Below are positions 29,213 through 37,244 of a stretch of DNA of 64,000 nt, one piece after another. The notes beneath the pieces are model-generated. The model did not search any database. It was not told the origin of the DNA and saw only the letters and a list, made by a program, of their open reading frames with translations. The stretch spans positions 124,001 through 188,000 of the forward strand of contig NZ_JAHVJQ010000010.1 in NCBI RefSeq assembly GCF_019801145.1, written 5' to 3'. The DNA comes from Leisingera aquaemixtae (GTDB lineage: Bacteria > Pseudomonadota > Alphaproteobacteria > Rhodobacterales > Rhodobacteraceae). The translations under genes and the position numbers were made by a program. The number at the start of each line of letters is the position of its first letter. Within the stretch, counting starts at the first letter, position 1.

Positions 29213-30877
29213 TCAGTTGCAGGGATTGATAGTGAAGCCTGCACGATACTCGGCGATGTGCGCTTCGCGATCGCTGGGCGACATGGCGCGCAGCGCTTTC
29301 AGCGGCGAAGCCAGGGTGTGGCCGCGGACATGCTCCAGCTTCCACATGTCCTTGTTGTCGAACCGCAGGTGCGGCTGTGGCACCAGGGTTTCACCGTCTT
29401 CGCGGACAAAATTGAGATCCTTGATGGCATCAGCCAGGTCCCAGCCGTCATAGACGGTTTCCCATTCACGCTTGCCCGAGAACTTGCCCATCGCCGGGGT
29501 CGGCCGGCCCTGGTATTCGTCCGAGAAGGCCTCGACCGCGGTCCAGCGATCCAGCTCGTGGGCGAAGGTGTGCAGCTGCCCGTCGATCTCATCGACCACC
29601 ATGTCTTCGCGGATCAGGCAGGGCACGAGGCAGGACCAGCAGCGATGCGGATAGACGTAGCCGGTTTCCTCATTGAAGGTGACGACCTTCTCGCCCGGCT
29701 TTGACAGTTTTGCGTACCACTTCCAGAACTCGCCGAACTCGGCGTACCAGCCCGGGTACTTGTGCTCGAACCACTCGAAGTCCTTCTCGGTCTGGGCTTC
29801 GATGCGCCAGAAGTTGACGGGCCAGCCGACGGCAAAGAACTGGGCGACCTTATGGACGTAGTTCTTTTCGGTGATCCTCTTCCAGGCTTCCTGGACGTCG
29901 TCGTGGTGAACCTTCACGCCATATTTTTCGAGCGGCAGCATGTAGGTCCGGTAGTAGTCTTCGAAGATCCACCGGTGCCACATCTCCGCATAGGATTCCT
30001 TTTCCTTGTCGCGGTTGGTTGTGCCGTATTCGATGAACGTGCCGATGGCGGCGTCAACGATGGCGTGGTTCTGCCAGAAGGCGTAGCGCAGGTCGCGTTC
30101 CAGCAGAAGATGGTTCTCCGGCTCCTTCAGCGCGGCCATCAAAAGCGAGTGGCCGTTGCCGATGTGACGGCTTTCATCCGACTGCACCGACAGGAACACG
30201 GTGGGCAGCGCATAGTCACCATTCCGCGCTGCCTCGGACGGCATAGCCACGAAGAGCGTGTTGGTGAAAGCGGTTTCCGCGACCACGGTCAGGTACATAC
30301 AGGCGGCAGTCATGGTGTCGCCGGTGATGAACCCTTCGCCGAACTGGCGGCCGATGGTAGTGGCATAGCACTTGCCGAAGGCTTCCTCGGTAATATCGAA
30401 GCCCGCCGGGTCAATGTAGTTCTCCATGTACCACTTTTTCAGGTTCATCTGGATCGTGGAGTGGCGGAATTCATCGACCATCTGCATGGTGAAGCCGGTG
30501 CGCAGATCCTCGCCGGGAGAGATCCGTGCGACCATTGCCATCGCGCGGGCGGCCGAGATTTCGGGAAAGGGAATGATTGCCAGGAACAGCTTCATCCACT
30601 CGATCCAGCGCGGCTCTACATTGCGGAACATGTCGCCGCGCAGCGCCGCGTCGAGCGCGCCGTAAACACGGTTGTCCTTTTCCTCTTCCATCGGGAAGTA
30701 GGAGCGCAGGACCTGTTTCATCGGGTCGCGCGGGGCCTTGGTGATCTTGTAGTCAGTCGGGAAGGTGGCGGCTTCCTGGACGTAGGACGGATTCCATCCG
30801 AGATCGGAGATCTTCTTGGTGGCCTCCCCTACCGAGATACCACGTTGGGACGTGATCTTGTTGAGCGTCAAAGTCAT
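29213..30877 (-). CDS. mimA: Soluble diiron monooxygenase hydroxylase, large (alpha) subunit, propane/MimA type
   Basis: 554-aa catalytic subunit that hydroxylates a small hydrocarbon, ketone or phenol. All six diiron ligands are visible: E106 (FPEIS), E136 and H139 (DEFRHS), E201 (VVAETAF), E235 and H238 (DESRHIG). Their spacing equals that of methane monooxygenase MmoX (114, 144, 147, 209, 243, 246) shifted by eight. The conserved active-site threonine is at T205, while the MmoX Cys151 position is Q143, as in non-methane enzymes. ATG at 30875-30877 has an AAGGAGG site; the open frame to 31144 is leader sequence. Confidence 0.93.
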   Translation of the reverse strand: MTLTLNKITSQRGISVGEATKKISDLGWNPSYVQEAATFPTDYKITKAPRDPMKQVLRSYFPMEEEKDNRVYGALDAALRGDMFRNVEPRWIEWMKLFLAIIPFPEISAARAMAMVARISPGEDLRTGFTMQMVDEFRHSTIQMNLKKWYMENYIDPAGFDITEEAFGKCYATTIGRQFGEGFITGDTMTAACMYLTVVAETAFTNTLFVAMPSEAARNGDYALPTVFLSVQSDESRHIGNGHSLLMAALKEPENHLLLERDLRYAFWQNHAIVDAAIGTFIEYGTTNRDKEKESYAEMWHRWIFEDYYRTYMLPLEKYGVKVHHDDVQEAWKRITEKNYVHKVAQFFAVGWPVNFWRIEAQTEKDFEWFEHKYPGWYAEFGEFWKWYAKLSKPGEKVVTFNEETGYVYPHRCWSCLVPCLIREDMVVDEIDGQLHTFAHELDRWTAVEAFSDEYQGRPTPAMGKFSGKREWETVYDGWDLADAIKDLNFVREDGETLVPQPHLRFDNKDMWKLEHVRGHTLASPLKALRAMSPSDREAHIAEYRAGFTINPCN

Positions 30878-31089
30878 GCCATGAGCCTCCTTAAAGCTCT
30901 GGCGCCAGTCGCCCGGCGCCCGGTTGGCGGCTTTTGCCGTTTCGGTTTGGCGCCCCTTGAGGCACCGGTTCTCGGCAAAGGTTGAGAAGTTTGACACGCC
31001 CGCTGCATCGCGGCGGCGGCTGGTCTCTCTCCCTGTCCTTCGTTCTTTGAGCGTCCTGTCCGGGCGCTGGCGTCTTGTGGTTCTCTTCA

Positions 31090-31105
31090 GGCAAGGCCGG
31101 TTCCA
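31090..31105 (-). promoter_or_regulatory. Sigma-54 (-24/-12) promoter of the monooxygenase operon
   Basis: On the minus strand the sequence reads TGGAAC-CGGCC-TTGCC, matching the TGGCAC-N5-TTGC consensus with GG and GC elements exactly ten bases apart. It lies about 215 bases upstream of the alpha-subunit start, implying a roughly 200-base untranslated leader. A sigma-54 factor and an activator are encoded at either end of the region. Confidence 0.72.
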
Positions 31106-31164
31106 GAATTCGGCAGACGCCCGAAGTTGCGCAGAAAAATTCACTACCCGACTGATTTTGAATA

Positions 31165-31177
31165 TTATTTTTCGATA
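31165..31177 (-). promoter_or_regulatory. IHF-like site in AT-rich stretch
   Basis: TATCGAAAAATAA on the minus strand fits the IHF consensus WATCAANNNNTTR at 11 of 13 positions and lies in a locally AT-rich stretch between the sigma-54 promoter and the upstream repeats. DNA bending there would be normal for such promoters. Confidence 0.4.
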
Positions 31178-31244
31178 AGTTCTTCGCGGGACAATTTGCT
31201 TGAGGCCGACGCCGGTGGAGGCCTTTGGACAGATTGTCGCAAAA

Positions 31245-31307
31245 CGTTACAATCGCCGTTTCAGGAATTTTACGCTTCGTTACATCTGCTGAAACACCTG
31301 CGTTATA
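31245..31307. promoter_or_regulatory. Upstream activator elements: CGTTACA repeats
   Basis: CGTTACA at 31245-31251 and 31278-31284 and CGTTATA at 31301-31307 are direct repeats spaced 33 and 23 bases, close to whole helical turns. GTTTCAG (31258-31264) and CTGAAAC (31289-31295) also form a dyad. They are about 140-200 bases upstream of the -24 element, where sigma-54 activators bind. Confidence 0.5.
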
Positions 31308-31466
31308 CCCCCCGGACCGAGCGCCCAGAAAGCACCGCACCTGTCAGGGCAAACCTCTGAAATATTTTGGATCTTCTGCATTGCAGCATGCCGGAAACCT
31401 GCGGGTCTGCGACCGCACGCGGATGCCTGCTTCTGTGGAGCAGTACAGCGCCGAGGGGTTGCTGTG

Positions 31467-32711
31467 TCAGGCCCGCAGCCGACGCTTCGCGGCGGCGTGG
31501 ATGCCGATGTCCTGCCGGTACTTGGACACGACACGGCGCGACACCGCGATCCCTTCGGACTGCAGAATGGCCGTCAGCCGCCGGTCGGACAGCGGCTTCT
31601 TCGGGTCTTCGCCGGCCAGCAGCGCCCGAATGCGCGCCTGGACTTGCGGCTTGGACTGGGTAGCCTGGGCCGACGCCGTGCCGGTGAACAGGTTGCGCGC
31701 GAGAACAATGCCGTTCGGACCTTCGATCAGCAAACCGTTCAGCACTCGGCTGACGGTGCTGAGGTGAAATCCGGTTTCCCGCGCAATCTCGGACAGCGTC
31801 ATCGGTGCCAGCGCGCGATCGCCAAAGCGGAAATAGGTGCCCTGGCGCTCCACGATTTCGCCCACCACCTCTTTCAGCGCCGACACCCGCATATCGAGCG
31901 CATGTTTCAGCGCCCGCGCCTTGGCCAGCGCTTCACTAGCCTCGCTTGCGCGACCACCCCGCGGAAGCTTGGCGATTTCGATATCCCCCTGCCAGGACGA
32001 CAGAAATTCGATCTCCCAGCCCTCGCCTGACGGCGTGATCCGGACATCGGGTTCACGTGTAAGCGTCGGATCCGAGACAAAGGCGCTGCCCGGTTTCGGG
32101 TCGAGCCGACGGAGCAGCGCGAGGCAATCCTGCACCCTATCCCGCGACAGTTCGGTCGCCCGGACCAGTGCCGCCGGGCCGCCGCTTTCCAGCGCAGGAA
32201 GATGATCCAGCACCATCTCCATGTCCTCGGTCATCACGTCCTGGTCTTCCAGCTGCAACCGCAGGCAGTCTATGAGATCGCGCGCGAACAGCCCCGCCGG
32301 GTCGACGCGTTTCTGGACTACTCGCAACGCGGTTTCCACCAACTCCCCACTCAACTCCAAGCTTTCGGCAATCTCCGCCGGTGCGCGCGCCAACCAGCCC
32401 GACGGCTCAAGTTCCGCAATGAGCGCGGTGATGAGTTTTTCCATCAACCCGCCCTGACCGATCAGGCCGGCCAATTCGCGGAACACATGATCATAAAGGC
32501 TGTTTGCCTGTTCCACCGCGGTCATTTCCAGCACATCCGTGGCGCTCATCCCGGCGGCCCGGCGCTGGCGCAAAACCAGCATCGGGTTCGCCTGCGCCTC
32601 TGCGGCCAGATGCTCATCGAGTTCGGCCGCAGACATCTGCAAAAGGGTCACGACCTGACCCAGCCGGAACACTTGGCTGTGTTTCACTCGCAACTGAGTC
32701 TTCAAAGGCAT
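31467..32711 (-). CDS. rpoN: Second-type RNA polymerase sigma-54 factor (RpoN paralogue)
   Basis: 414 aa, shorter than the usual ~450-500. Region I is present (VFRLGQVVTLLQMSAAELDE), followed by the core-binding region, then the helix-turn-helix MTLSEIARETGFHLSTVSRV and an RpoN box that reads SRRVVSKYRQ instead of the canonical ARRTVAKYRE. ATG at 32709-32711 has an AGGAGG site and gives a normal N-terminus; the frame is open to 32792. It lies just upstream of, and co-directional with, the monooxygenase operon, whose promoter it may serve. The cell probably has another rpoN elsewhere; that is inference. Confidence 0.92.
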   Translation of the reverse strand: MPLKTQLRVKHSQVFRLGQVVTLLQMSAAELDEHLAAEAQANPMLVLRQRRAAGMSATDVLEMTAVEQANSLYDHVFRELAGLIGQGGLMEKLITALIAELEPSGWLARAPAEIAESLELSGELVETALRVVQKRVDPAGLFARDLIDCLRLQLEDQDVMTEDMEMVLDHLPALESGGPAALVRATELSRDRVQDCLALLRRLDPKPGSAFVSDPTLTREPDVRITPSGEGWEIEFLSSWQGDIEIAKLPRGGRASEASEALAKARALKHALDMRVSALKEVVGEIVERQGTYFRFGDRALAPMTLSEIARETGFHLSTVSRVLNGLLIEGPNGIVLARNLFTGTASAQATQSKPQVQARIRALLAGEDPKKPLSDRRLTAILQSEGIAVSRRVVSKYRQDIGIHAAAKRRLRA

Positions 32712-32806
32712 GGCACCGCCTCCTGCCCGGACAGCCGACAAAACGCTGGCCCCGAGGCCAGGCGCCGCGCTATCCTGAGAAAAAGAAACCATTGAAAAGC
32801 AGCAAG

Positions 32807-33760
32807 ATGAGCCCGCATTCCCCCAACGGTGGCATTATCCCGCTCGACGGTGCCGCGCCGGAACTGTCCTATCCGGGCGTTTCGCCCCAGCTCCTGGCAC
32901 GGGTGCGGCAACTCTGGTCCGCCGCCGGTCTGGATTTCGACCATGGCTGGCGCGTGGGCCTGCGCAGCCTGCCGGGGTTTCGCGCTCTGCCTCGGGTCGA
33001 GGCGGCGCCCGCCAGCACCGATGTCGACCTGGTGTTTCTCTACGATCAGGCGGTGCTCTGGGCCCGGGCGCTGCATGAGGCCGCGGCTATCGGACGTCAG
33101 CACCAGACCGACGGGCTGAACGCGGCGCAATGGCACGGGCTGGCGGCGCTCTCTGCCCGGTTGACCGAACAGCTTGCAGCCTTGCGCCTTCTGGCGCTGA
33201 CTGACCTGCCGATGCCCGCGATGCAAATCGCCCGGTCGCTGTCGGAAGACGTGGACATGGCACTGGTGATCCTGATCCGCCGCAAACTGGCGGAGCGTTT
33301 CGCCGCCTGCCGCAGCGCAGAGGAGGCCAGCGATTTCTGGCGCCGCCACATTGCCGGGGGCCGTGCCTTCCGCGCGATTTCCGAAAAGCTCTATGAAGTG
33401 GGCATCGACTATTCCGACGACACCGATTACGCCAAGTGGCGAAAATCGGTACTGACCACGCTGGGTGCGGCGGTCCACAGCAACGCGCTCAAAACCGAAG
33501 CGCCGCGGCGTCAACAGGGCGCAGTGCTGGTGAATGGGGACAGCCTGCATTTTGCAACCTTTCGCATTCATGAGCTTTGTGCCTTTTCGCAATTGCTTGA
33601 ACCCGACTTGACCGGCGCACTCGCTAAGGCGGCAAATTCCACTCCCTCGGCCAACCCGCTTGCCGCGCTGGCCGCTCCGATGAGCAAAATCATCATCAAT
33701 CAGATTCAGAGCCTATCGGCGCCGCCCGCGAACACACCGAAGACAGCCAAACACCACTAG
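32807..33760 (+). CDS. Hypothetical helical protein divergent from rpoN
   Basis: 317 aa, not recognised. It is mostly predicted helix: QAVLWARALHEAAAIGRQH and SARLTEQLAALRLLALTDLP are amphipathic, and MQIARSLSEDVDMALVILIRRK plus SDFWRRHIAGGRAFRAISEKL resemble the buried helices of DUF5677-like proteins, a weak resemblance only. No signal peptide. ATG at 32807 follows AAGCAGCAAG; the open frame to 32504 overlaps rpoN antisense. Its stop overlaps the convergent small gene at 33757 by two bases. Divergent start from rpoN (95 bases) suggests shared control. Confidence 0.7.
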   Translation: MSPHSPNGGIIPLDGAAPELSYPGVSPQLLARVRQLWSAAGLDFDHGWRVGLRSLPGFRALPRVEAAPASTDVDLVFLYDQAVLWARALHEAAAIGRQHQTDGLNAAQWHGLAALSARLTEQLAALRLLALTDLPMPAMQIARSLSEDVDMALVILIRRKLAERFAACRSAEEASDFWRRHIAGGRAFRAISEKLYEVGIDYSDDTDYAKWRKSVLTTLGAAVHSNALKTEAPRRQQGAVLVNGDSLHFATFRIHELCAFSQLLEPDLTGALAKAANSTPSANPLAALAAPMSKIIINQIQSLSAPPANTPKTAKHH

Positions 33761-33936
33761 TGTTGCAAGTCTTCGGGTTTGCCGAGCCGGTTTTCCGCCA
33801 CCCAGCGCGCGGCCAGAACCAGCGCGCCAGCGGCAAAATCCTTGCCGTGTTCCTCAACCATCTCCTCCGCCACCTTGGCGAGTTGCTGAAAAAAACGGTC
33901 CTTGCTTTGTTCTTCGGCGGATAGCGCTTGTGTCAT
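33757..33936 (-). CDS. 59-aa conserved-looking small protein
   Basis: A short gene with a strong GGGAGGGAG ribosome site before ATG at 33934-33936. It starts MTQALSAEEQSKDRFFQQLA, contains an acidic helix (KVAEEMVEEHGKDFAAGAL) and ends KPEDLQH. It is 20 bases downstream of the WD40 gene, in the same direction, and its stop codon (33757-33759) overlaps that of the convergent gene. Its coding character rests on the ribosome site, the operon position and the clean amphipathic composition. Function unknown. Confidence 0.6.
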   Translation of the reverse strand: MTQALSAEEQSKDRFFQQLAKVAEEMVEEHGKDFAAGALVLAARWVAENRLGKPEDLQH

Positions 33937-33956
33937 TGATCTCCCTCCCTGGGCAT

Positions 33957-35093
33957 TTATTTGAACATGTTCTTGGGGAAGGTGGCGATCGACAGGCTGC
34001 CGTCCTCCCCGCCGATAGCCAGATGCGCGCCGTCGTCGGACCAGGCCAGCGCAGAAACCGCCGCTCCTGTGCCTTCGCGCACCAGCATTTCATCCGGGTG
34101 TCCGATGCGGCACAGCATGACGAGGCCAGAGCCGTAGCTAACCGCACAGAGATCCCGCTTGGGATGCACCGCCACCCAGTCGACAATCGTCAGCCCCGGC
34201 TTTCCGGTCTCGATCGGCGCACCGGCGTAGTCTCCGAACGGCAGGTCCGGCAAGGACCACCCCACAACCCGAAACGCGCCCGAGGCGATGACCGCCTTGG
34301 CCTTGCCGCTAAACTGCGCAGACAAAACCGGTGCCGGGAAATCGACGATCCGGTCCGATGCGCCCAAGGTCACATCGACCAGTAGCACTGCCTTGTCTTC
34401 GCAGCCCGCCACCAGCCAGCGCTGGCAGGGCGACCATTCGAGGCACAGCACCTTGCCGTCGCAGATGATCTGCGCCTGGCAAGTCATGTCTTCGGTACGG
34501 ACGATGCTCACCTGACCCGCACCCCAGCAGGCCAACAGGGATTCATCGCCAGAAACTGCAATCCGGGTAGCGCCGTGATCCAGCTTGATACCCGCCACCT
34601 CAGCCCCGCCGGTTTCGGCCACCAGGGCCAGGCGTGTCCCATGCGCTACGGCCACCTGGCCAGAGCGGGAAAGGGCTGCCAACGCAGTGACCGCGTCCTG
34701 GCGCGCCGCATTCATCGCCAGGGTCTGACCTCGCGCGGTTGCGCGCCACAGGACACCCGTTTCGGCATGGGGAAAGGCAAAGCCCTGATCACCAAGTCGG
34801 CACATTTGCACATCAGCGCGCGCCACGGGCGCCTCGCTGAACACCGGCGGCGGCAGCGGCTTGGACCGGGGTCGGATGCTCGACCGCCCGGTATCGGCCT
34901 CAACCCGCACCCGGCTGTCCGGGCTCTCGGCGTCCTGGACCGAGACAAAGGCAATTTGACCATCGGCCAGTTGCGCGGCCAGGGACGTCCCCTTTGCATT
35001 GAACTGAAGCGCGCGCACCTCGGTCTTCACGTCCCATGTTCGGGCGATCAAGTCGAAAAGCGTCATTGCTTGCGGCGGCTTGTGCTGTGTCAT
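33957..35093 (-). CDS. WD40/beta-propeller protein
   Basis: 378 aa composed of repeated ~40-residue blocks typical of a propeller: VRALQFNAKGTSLAAQLADG, VLCLEWSPCQRWLVAGCED, VDWVAVHPKRDLCAVSYGSG and VSALAWSDDGAHLAIGGEDG. No signal peptide or membrane segment, so a cytoplasmic scaffold is likely. Its start abuts the stop of the coiled-coil gene upstream (no spacing), and the 59-aa gene follows by 20 bases, so the three form a unit. WD40 proteins are uncommon in these bacteria; the binding partner is unknown. Confidence 0.82.
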   Translation of the reverse strand: MTQHKPPQAMTLFDLIARTWDVKTEVRALQFNAKGTSLAAQLADGQIAFVSVQDAESPDSRVRVEADTGRSSIRPRSKPLPPPVFSEAPVARADVQMCRLGDQGFAFPHAETGVLWRATARGQTLAMNAARQDAVTALAALSRSGQVAVAHGTRLALVAETGGAEVAGIKLDHGATRIAVSGDESLLACWGAGQVSIVRTEDMTCQAQIICDGKVLCLEWSPCQRWLVAGCEDKAVLLVDVTLGASDRIVDFPAPVLSAQFSGKAKAVIASGAFRVVGWSLPDLPFGDYAGAPIETGKPGLTIVDWVAVHPKRDLCAVSYGSGLVMLCRIGHPDEMLVREGTGAAVSALAWSDDGAHLAIGGEDGSLSIATFPKNMFK

Positions 35094-35384
35094 TCAGCTT
35101 TGCTCCTTCATCGCTGCTCCCAACTCCTCGTCCAGGGCGGAAAGCATGGCTTCTAGCCGGTTGATCGTTTCAGTGTTTTCCTTGAGCGCCGCGTCGTTCT
35201 GCGCCTGCGCTTCCTCGTGGGCGTGGTCTTCGACCCCGTCCCGCACGTCCTTCATGTCGAGTACCATCAGGCCGCTGGCCTTCTGGTTCAGCCGCAGCTG
35301 TTCGGTATTGGCCTGGGCGATCGCCTGGATGGTCTTTACCCGGTCCATAAGGATATCGCCGGTTTTGCGTGATTGACCTGTCAT
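35094..35384 (-). CDS. Small coiled-coil protein upstream of the WD40 gene
   Basis: 96 aa, not recognised. After MTGQSRKTGDILMDRVKTIQ the chain is highly charged and heptad-like (EEAQAQNDAALKENTETINR, LEAMLSALDEELGAAMKEQS), indicating a helical coiled coil. The start at 35382-35384 has an AGGGGGC site. The stop codon is directly followed by the WD40 start, so the two products are probably made together, perhaps as partners. Confidence 0.65.
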   Translation of the reverse strand: MTGQSRKTGDILMDRVKTIQAIAQANTEQLRLNQKASGLMVLDMKDVRDGVEDHAHEEAQAQNDAALKENTETINRLEAMLSALDEELGAAMKEQS

Positions 35385-35434
35385 GGGCGCCCCCTGTAAA
35401 CCGGCGCCGGTTTTCGCAGCGAAAGGCAAATCCG

Positions 35435-35707
35435 ATGACAGATCCCGCCGATCTCCGCTTTTTCCGGGCGCTGAAGGATGTTTGCAGCGCCGCCGAAGGT
35501 GTCGGCCGGAGCTGCCGCGACGCCATCGACCGCGCGCTGGAAACTGGCGATCCTCTGGACATGCAGGCGGCGCGCAAGGCCGTTGAAAACCTGAACGATC
35601 CTCTCAAGAGCGACCTTCTCCGGCAGGTTCATCTGCGCATGGTCAGCGATCTTTCCGCGATCTGGGACTTCCTGCCCGGGGCGCCGGACTCCGGCCGGCC
35701 GAACTAA
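35435..35707 (+). CDS. 90-aa helical protein divergent from the WD40 unit
   Basis: 90 aa, not recognised. MTDPADLRFFRALKDVCSAA begins a helical protein with cysteines at about residues 17 and 27 and a C-terminal VSDLSAIWDFLPGAPDSGRPN-like tail. It starts 50 bases from the divergent coiled-coil gene, so one control region may serve both sides. The open frame begins at 35369, but that part overlaps the other gene. No known domain. Confidence 0.55.
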   Translation: MTDPADLRFFRALKDVCSAAEGVGRSCRDAIDRALETGDPLDMQAARKAVENLNDPLKSDLLRQVHLRMVSDLSAIWDFLPGAPDSGRPN

Positions 35708-36048
35708 AGCCCCCAGTGATCTGTTGCGCTGCCTGCTTGAGATTTTCTGCATTGGCCACCCTCCCACGGGCCCCGTTTTTCCGGGTGGCACACAGGGTAT
35801 CCGAGCGGCACGTTGACGCAATCAGAAAGGGCCGGAAGCCGCGTTTTTCTGCTGTTTCCGCGGGCCGTTCCGAAAATGTGTAAAATTGCGTTACGTTTTG
35901 CGCGCCTCTGTGTAACAGCCTGTTTCGAAGCCTATTTCGCCGCGCCGCAGAAAATTTTTCCGAACATGATAAGCATCCGAATCACTGGCTTGATTTGGGT
36001 GCCTGTTCTGCGCTCATCTGGCAGGGAACCGCAGCCGGACAACACGGG
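35708..36048. other. 341-base intergenic region with GTTAC-type elements
   Basis: No gene recognised. It holds CGTTACG (35889-35895) and TGTAACA (35911-35917), an inverted pair resembling the CGTTACA elements upstream of the monooxygenase promoter, plus TGTGTAA at 35877-35883. No -24/-12 promoter with correct spacing was found downstream. Confidence 0.4.
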
Positions 36049-36885
36049 ATGATGGATAGTCTTCCTGACATTCTGACCAAGGGCGACCTGCGCCTGCGCC
36101 CGTTGATCGCGGCGGACCAGACCGTTGTCAGCCGGCATTTCAACGATATCCGCGTCGCCCGCTGGCTGGCCGCGGTCGCCCAGCCTTTCGGGCCCGAGGC
36201 AGCGCGCCAGCTTCTGGCCCATGGCGCGCATCCCGGCGAGAACCTGCGGATCATCGAATACCAGGACAGGGTGGCGGGCGGGCTCTGCATCGGTGCATCA
36301 CTGTGGTACTGGCTGGCACCGGAATTTTGGCGCCAGGGTCTGATGCGGCGGGCGCTGAAACTGGCAATTACGGCCCGCTTTGCCAACGCTGGTCCGCCCC
36401 TGATCGCCACGTGTCATGCAGATAATACCGCGTCGCGCGCACTTCTGACCGGACTTGGATTTTCACTTTGCCCCGCCGCACGGCGCATGTTCTTTCACGG
36501 CACGCAAACCTCCGAGCCTTGCCTTGACTACGTCATGGCGCCCGAACAATGGCACCTGCTGCATCCCCCGATATTATTGGCAGGCAACCTGTCGCTCCGC
36601 CCGGCCCGGCAACAGGACGCTCCGACGCTGGCGCGCATGCTGCCGACGACCAAGTCCGCCCACTGGCCTGAGAGCGAAGCCCTCCCCGGCTTCATCGAAG
36701 AGCATCGCTACCGCGGCCCTGGCCAGGGCCTGTTCGTGATTTCCGACGACAATCGCCGCAGTGTCGGGATGGTTCTTCTCACCATAACAGGCCCGCACCT
36801 GTGCTTTCTGTCGGAGGCAGAGGATATCCGTTATCGTGTGCAGGTCATGGATGGCCTGGCCAGCGCCTTTGCTGCGGGGGCTTGA
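36049..36885 (+). CDS. GNAT-family N-acetyltransferase
   Basis: 278 aa. The first ~165 residues fit a RimJ/RimL-type acetyltransferase: LTKGDLRLRPLIAADQTVVS, then the acetyl-CoA region WYWLAPEFWRQGLMRRALKL and CHADNTASRALLTGLGF. The second part restarts with LLAGNLSLRPARQQDAPTLA, suggesting a second, incomplete GNAT-like unit. Tandem ATGs at 36049 and 36052 are both possible and the ribosome site is weak. Substrate unknown; no linked partner gene. Confidence 0.78.
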   Translation: MMDSLPDILTKGDLRLRPLIAADQTVVSRHFNDIRVARWLAAVAQPFGPEAARQLLAHGAHPGENLRIIEYQDRVAGGLCIGASLWYWLAPEFWRQGLMRRALKLAITARFANAGPPLIATCHADNTASRALLTGLGFSLCPAARRMFFHGTQTSEPCLDYVMAPEQWHLLHPPILLAGNLSLRPARQQDAPTLARMLPTTKSAHWPESEALPGFIEEHRYRGPGQGLFVISDDNRRSVGMVLLTITGPHLCFLSEAEDIRYRVQVMDGLASAFAAGA

Positions 36886-37244
36886 ATTGATCCGGGGCTG
36901 ACCAGTGTATCAACTCCGGCACGTCAGACTGTAACTCCCGGAACGTATCGCAACAGATCAGCGGCAGCTTGGCCCTGAAGTTCTGCTACGCGCCCGCGTA
37001 GTTGGAAATTTTTTCTCTAAAAAAACCAATCCGAATCTGACGGTTAAGATTCTCCGAAATCTGTCTCACCGAGTTTTCTTCAATCTGGAACCGTGATTGC
37101 ACGACGTTTGCCGTAACCACGCGCGTTTCACGGCTCCGCGGCAAGACTTGTTCACGCATTGCAACGCCGGGATATGGGTACCCAGGCCACGCTTTGCCAC
37201 TTTCGCATCAGGAGACGCCGCGTGCGGCATCGGAGGATCGAAGA
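36886..37244. other. 359-base intergenic region
   Basis: No gene recognised. An AT-rich stretch around 37001-37030 (long T then A runs) stands out in otherwise GC-rich DNA and could be a promoter or an old insertion junction, but no repeat boundaries are seen. Confidence 0.4.

Noticed and set aside
29762-30985. 407-codon open frame on the plus strand
   Set aside because: Antisense to the monooxygenase alpha-subunit gene, whose diiron ligands are fully conserved; the plus-strand protein has no recognisable feature.
30878-31144. N-terminal extension of the hydroxylase alpha subunit
   Set aside because: Open frame only: Arg-rich sequence unlike the family. The AAGGAGG site and the family N-terminus support ATG at 30877, and the sigma-54 promoter at 31090 would start transcription inside the extension.
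32504-32806. N-terminal extension of the 317-aa protein
   Set aside because: It is antisense to the start of rpoN and Pro/Arg/Ser-rich; ATG at 32807 gives a clean protein.
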